Positions 14,133 through 15,255 of a stretch of 15,255 nucleotides of DNA are shown here, piece by piece. Position numbers and translations under genes: made by a program. The notes under the pieces are model-generated. The model was not told where the DNA came from. It made no database searches and worked only from the letters and a program-made list of their open reading frames with translations. This DNA comes from DAOUAM01 sp034433305 (lineage in GTDB: Bacteria; Chloroflexota; Dehalococcoidia; Lucifugimonadales; DAOUAM01). The stretch's first letter is position 1, and each line of letters begins with the position of its first letter. Location of the stretch: assembly GCA_034433305.1 (NCBI GenBank), contig DAOUAM010000062.1, forward strand, positions 1-15,255, read 5' to 3'.

Positions 14133-14141
14133 TGCTATAAT
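14133..14141 (+). promoter_or_regulatory. Extended -10 promoter of ccdA
   Basis: TGCTATAAT is identical to the hemQ element on the other strand. No -35 is visible at the expected distance (GC-only sequence). Start would be near 14148, about 35 nt before ATG 14183. Confidence 0.6.
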
Positions 14142-14182
14142 GGCTGGTAGTGGGCCAGGAAGTCCCGGAGGGGTGCCAGAGC

Positions 14183-14911
14183 ATGTTTGAAGTCCCGCTG
14201 CTTTTTGCTTTCAGCGCTGGCCTGATAGCGGCCTTCAACCCCTGCGGCGCCGCCATGTTCCCGGCGTACGTGGGCTACCAGCTAGACGTGTCCCGCGTGC
14301 ATGCCAGCCCCCTCGTTTCGGCCCTGAGGGCTGTCAGCCTGGGGGTTGCGGCCACGGCGGGCTTTGTCGTGGTCTTCAGCGCTGTGGGACTGGTGCTGGC
14401 CGCCGGGGGCCAGGTGATTGGCAGGTTCCTGCCCTTCGCCGGCCTGGGCGTGGGAGTGGTCATAGCCGTGACTGGCCTGTGGCTGCTCCTGTCGCGTCGG
14501 CACATTGGCGTCATGGCGGCCAGCCGCGTCAGGCTGGGGGAAGGGCGTGGCATTCATCATGTGTTTCTGTTCGGCATAGCATATGCCGTGGCGTCCCTGA
14601 GCTGCGCTCTGCCGGCATTCCTGGCCGCCGTGGGCATAGTGGCGGGCCAGGGCCTCAGCGCCAGCGGCCTGGCCGGGGCCATCGCAGGCTCGGTCAGCTA
14701 CGGGCTGGGCATGGGCGCGGTGCTTATCCTGGTCACTCTGGGCGTGGTCTTCTTCAAGGACGTCGTCTCCAGGGCCATGCGGGCCGTTTTCCCCTTCATC
14801 GAGCCTGTCGGCAATCTGGCCATGGTGGGCGCAGGGGCCTACCTCATCTACTACTGGACTGCGGGCGGAGGACGTGAGGTGCTGGTGATGCGGGCCTGGC
14901 AGTTGTTCTGA
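14183..14911 (+). CDS. ccdA: CcdA/DsbD-type transmembrane thiol-disulfide electron transporter
   Basis: A 242-residue polytopic membrane protein of the DsbD/CcdA superfamily. It carries reducing equivalents from cytoplasmic thioredoxin across the membrane, commonly to keep the heme-binding cysteines of apocytochrome c reduced. The redox cysteines are in place: C21 in the first helix (FNPCGAAMFP) and C141 in the equivalent helix of the second half (SLSCALPAF), the inverted-repeat design of the family. About six helices are visible. No thioredoxin domain is fused, which makes it CcdA-like rather than full-length DsbD. ATG 14183 is preferred: GGAGGGG (14167-14173) is 9 nt upstream, whereas GTG 14150 has no ribosome site and lies at the predicted transcription start. 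hemQ nearby fits cytochrome biogenesis; mercury or other thiol-redox roles are alternatives. Confidence 0.88.
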   Translation: MFEVPLLFAFSAGLIAAFNPCGAAMFPAYVGYQLDVSRVHASPLVSALRAVSLGVAATAGFVVVFSAVGLVLAAGGQVIGRFLPFAGLGVGVVIAVTGLWLLLSRRHIGVMAASRVRLGEGRGIHHVFLFGIAYAVASLSCALPAFLAAVGIVAGQGLSASGLAGAIAGSVSYGLGMGAVLILVTLGVVFFKDVVSRAMRAVFPFIEPVGNLAMVGAGAYLIYYWTAGGGREVLVMRAWQLF

Positions 14912-14980
14912 GGCAAGCCGGTTTGCATGCGGACGGCCGGATGTGTAATACCAGGTCTGCGTGAAGGTGGCGGGTATGTC

Positions 14981-14999
14981 CTCTCCCCTGATGGGAGAG
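14981..14999 (+). terminator. Hairpin downstream of ccdA
   Basis: CTCTCCC (14981-14987) pairs with GGGAGAG (14993-14999) around a 5-nt loop, 69 bp after the ccdA stop. No T-run follows. Confidence 0.45.
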
Positions 15000-15012
15000 T
15001 GTACTGGCTACT

Positions 15013-15051
15013 GACCTCTGTAACACGGATGCGTACAGACCTGTGTAACAC
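15013..15051 (+). repeat. Pair of 14-bp direct repeats, period 25
   Basis: GACCTCTGTAACAC (15013-15026) and GACCTGTGTAACAC (15038-15051) differ at one base. The 25-bp spacing puts both on roughly similar helix faces, as tandem protein sites often are. No protein is implicated. Confidence 0.5.
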
Positions 15052-15114
15052 CTGTGGTCTCGGAGGCTGTGCCCTGTTCTCCCCTCCTGGGCGTGGCCTG
15101 GCGGGCAAGGCCAG

Positions 15115-15130
15115 CCCCCTTGGAAGGGGG
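15115..15130. repeat. Perfect 7-bp GC inverted repeat
   Basis: CCCCCTT-GG-AAGGGGG. It resembles the core of the repeat at 8098-8142 (CCCCT-GGCA-AGGGG) and may be a second member of a dispersed element. Confidence 0.4.
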
Positions 15131-15221
15131 ATAGAATGAAAGAGAGGGTGCGGCAGACCCAAACCCCCTGGGTCCACAAGAGGCCGCTAGAGAGCGTGGT
15201 CGCCGCACCCATCCCCCACAA

Positions 15222-15245
15222 AAGCCCGAACAGTTGCCTGGGCTT
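15222..15245 (-). terminator. Terminator-like stem-loop for a minus-strand gene right of the window
   Basis: Read on the minus strand, AAGCCC (complement of 15240-15245) and GGGCTT (complement of 15222-15227) enclose a 12-nt loop, and the run TTTT continues past the stem. GGGCTT also has an alternative partner at 15247-15252. The orientation suggests a gene entering from the right edge on the minus strand. Confidence 0.4.
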
Positions 15246-15255
15246 AAAGCCCGCA

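Larger units (their letters stand above)
14912..15255. other. Right-end intergenic stretch without a convincing gene
   Basis: The 344 bp after ccdA contain only short frames with no recognisable domain. They do contain a hairpin right after ccdA, a pair of 14-bp direct repeats, a GC palindrome and a terminator-like stem-loop at the right edge. The next gene is probably beyond the window. Confidence 0.6.

Noticed and set aside
14927..15139. Small 70-codon frame after ccdA
   Set aside because: No ribosome site, no domain, and it spans hairpins and direct repeats.

Overview
The window reads as a GC-rich bacterial chromosome segment with no rRNA, tRNA, CRISPR array or insertion sequence that I can see. 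The likeliest source is a member of the Chloroflexota (Dehalococcoidia or SAR202-like). This is an inference from an Ala/Pro/Thr-rich lipoprotein linker, a PAL-like NHL propeller paired with a ThDP enzyme, a ChdC/HemQ of the short-spacing (actinobacterial) type, and frequent ATA isoleucine codons despite the high GC. No marker gene proves the lineage.

Left part (1-6040, + strand): a complete dipeptide/oligopeptide-type ABC importer. The order is substrate-binding lipoprotein (5' end outside the window), two permeases, then two ATPases. A perfect 15-bp-stem hairpin separates the binding-protein gene from the permeases. A 275-bp gap with a stem-loop and a candidate sigma70-type promoter separates permeases from ATPases. 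A long hairpin at 6002-6037 closes the cluster against a convergent minus-strand pair.

Middle-left (6081-8790): a minus-strand two-gene module, an XRE-HTH/ImmA-IrrE-type metalloprotease followed through a 4-bp ATGA overlap by a PIN-domain protein. It looks like a toxin-antitoxin-type or stress-regulatory unit, with palindromic operator candidates upstream. A GNAT acetyltransferase of the ElaA/YjcF type is divergent from it.

Middle-right (8870-12530): an SDR-family NAD-dependent sugar dehydrogenase/epimerase on +, convergent with a minus-strand operon. That operon encodes a six-bladed NHL propeller with PAL-like putative active-site residues, then 17 bp downstream an acetolactate-synthase-like ThDP enzyme. 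It has a strong candidate promoter (TTGACC-17-TATATT) and a structured leader.

Right part (12597-14911): a heme/cytochrome neighbourhood: hemQ/chdC (coproheme decarboxylase family, minus), a two-helix small membrane protein (+) and a CcdA/DsbD-type thiol-electron transporter (+). hemQ and ccdA each follow an extended -10 element of identical sequence (TGCTATAAT). The last 344 bp carry hairpins and short repeats but no convincing gene.

In working terms the segment covers uptake of peptides or similar compounds, a small carbon-metabolism operon (PAL-like lyase plus ThDP enzyme, with a neighbouring sugar dehydrogenase), a stress module, and heme/cytochrome maturation. The least explained units are the PAL-like/ThDP operon and the structured leader of the small membrane protein.
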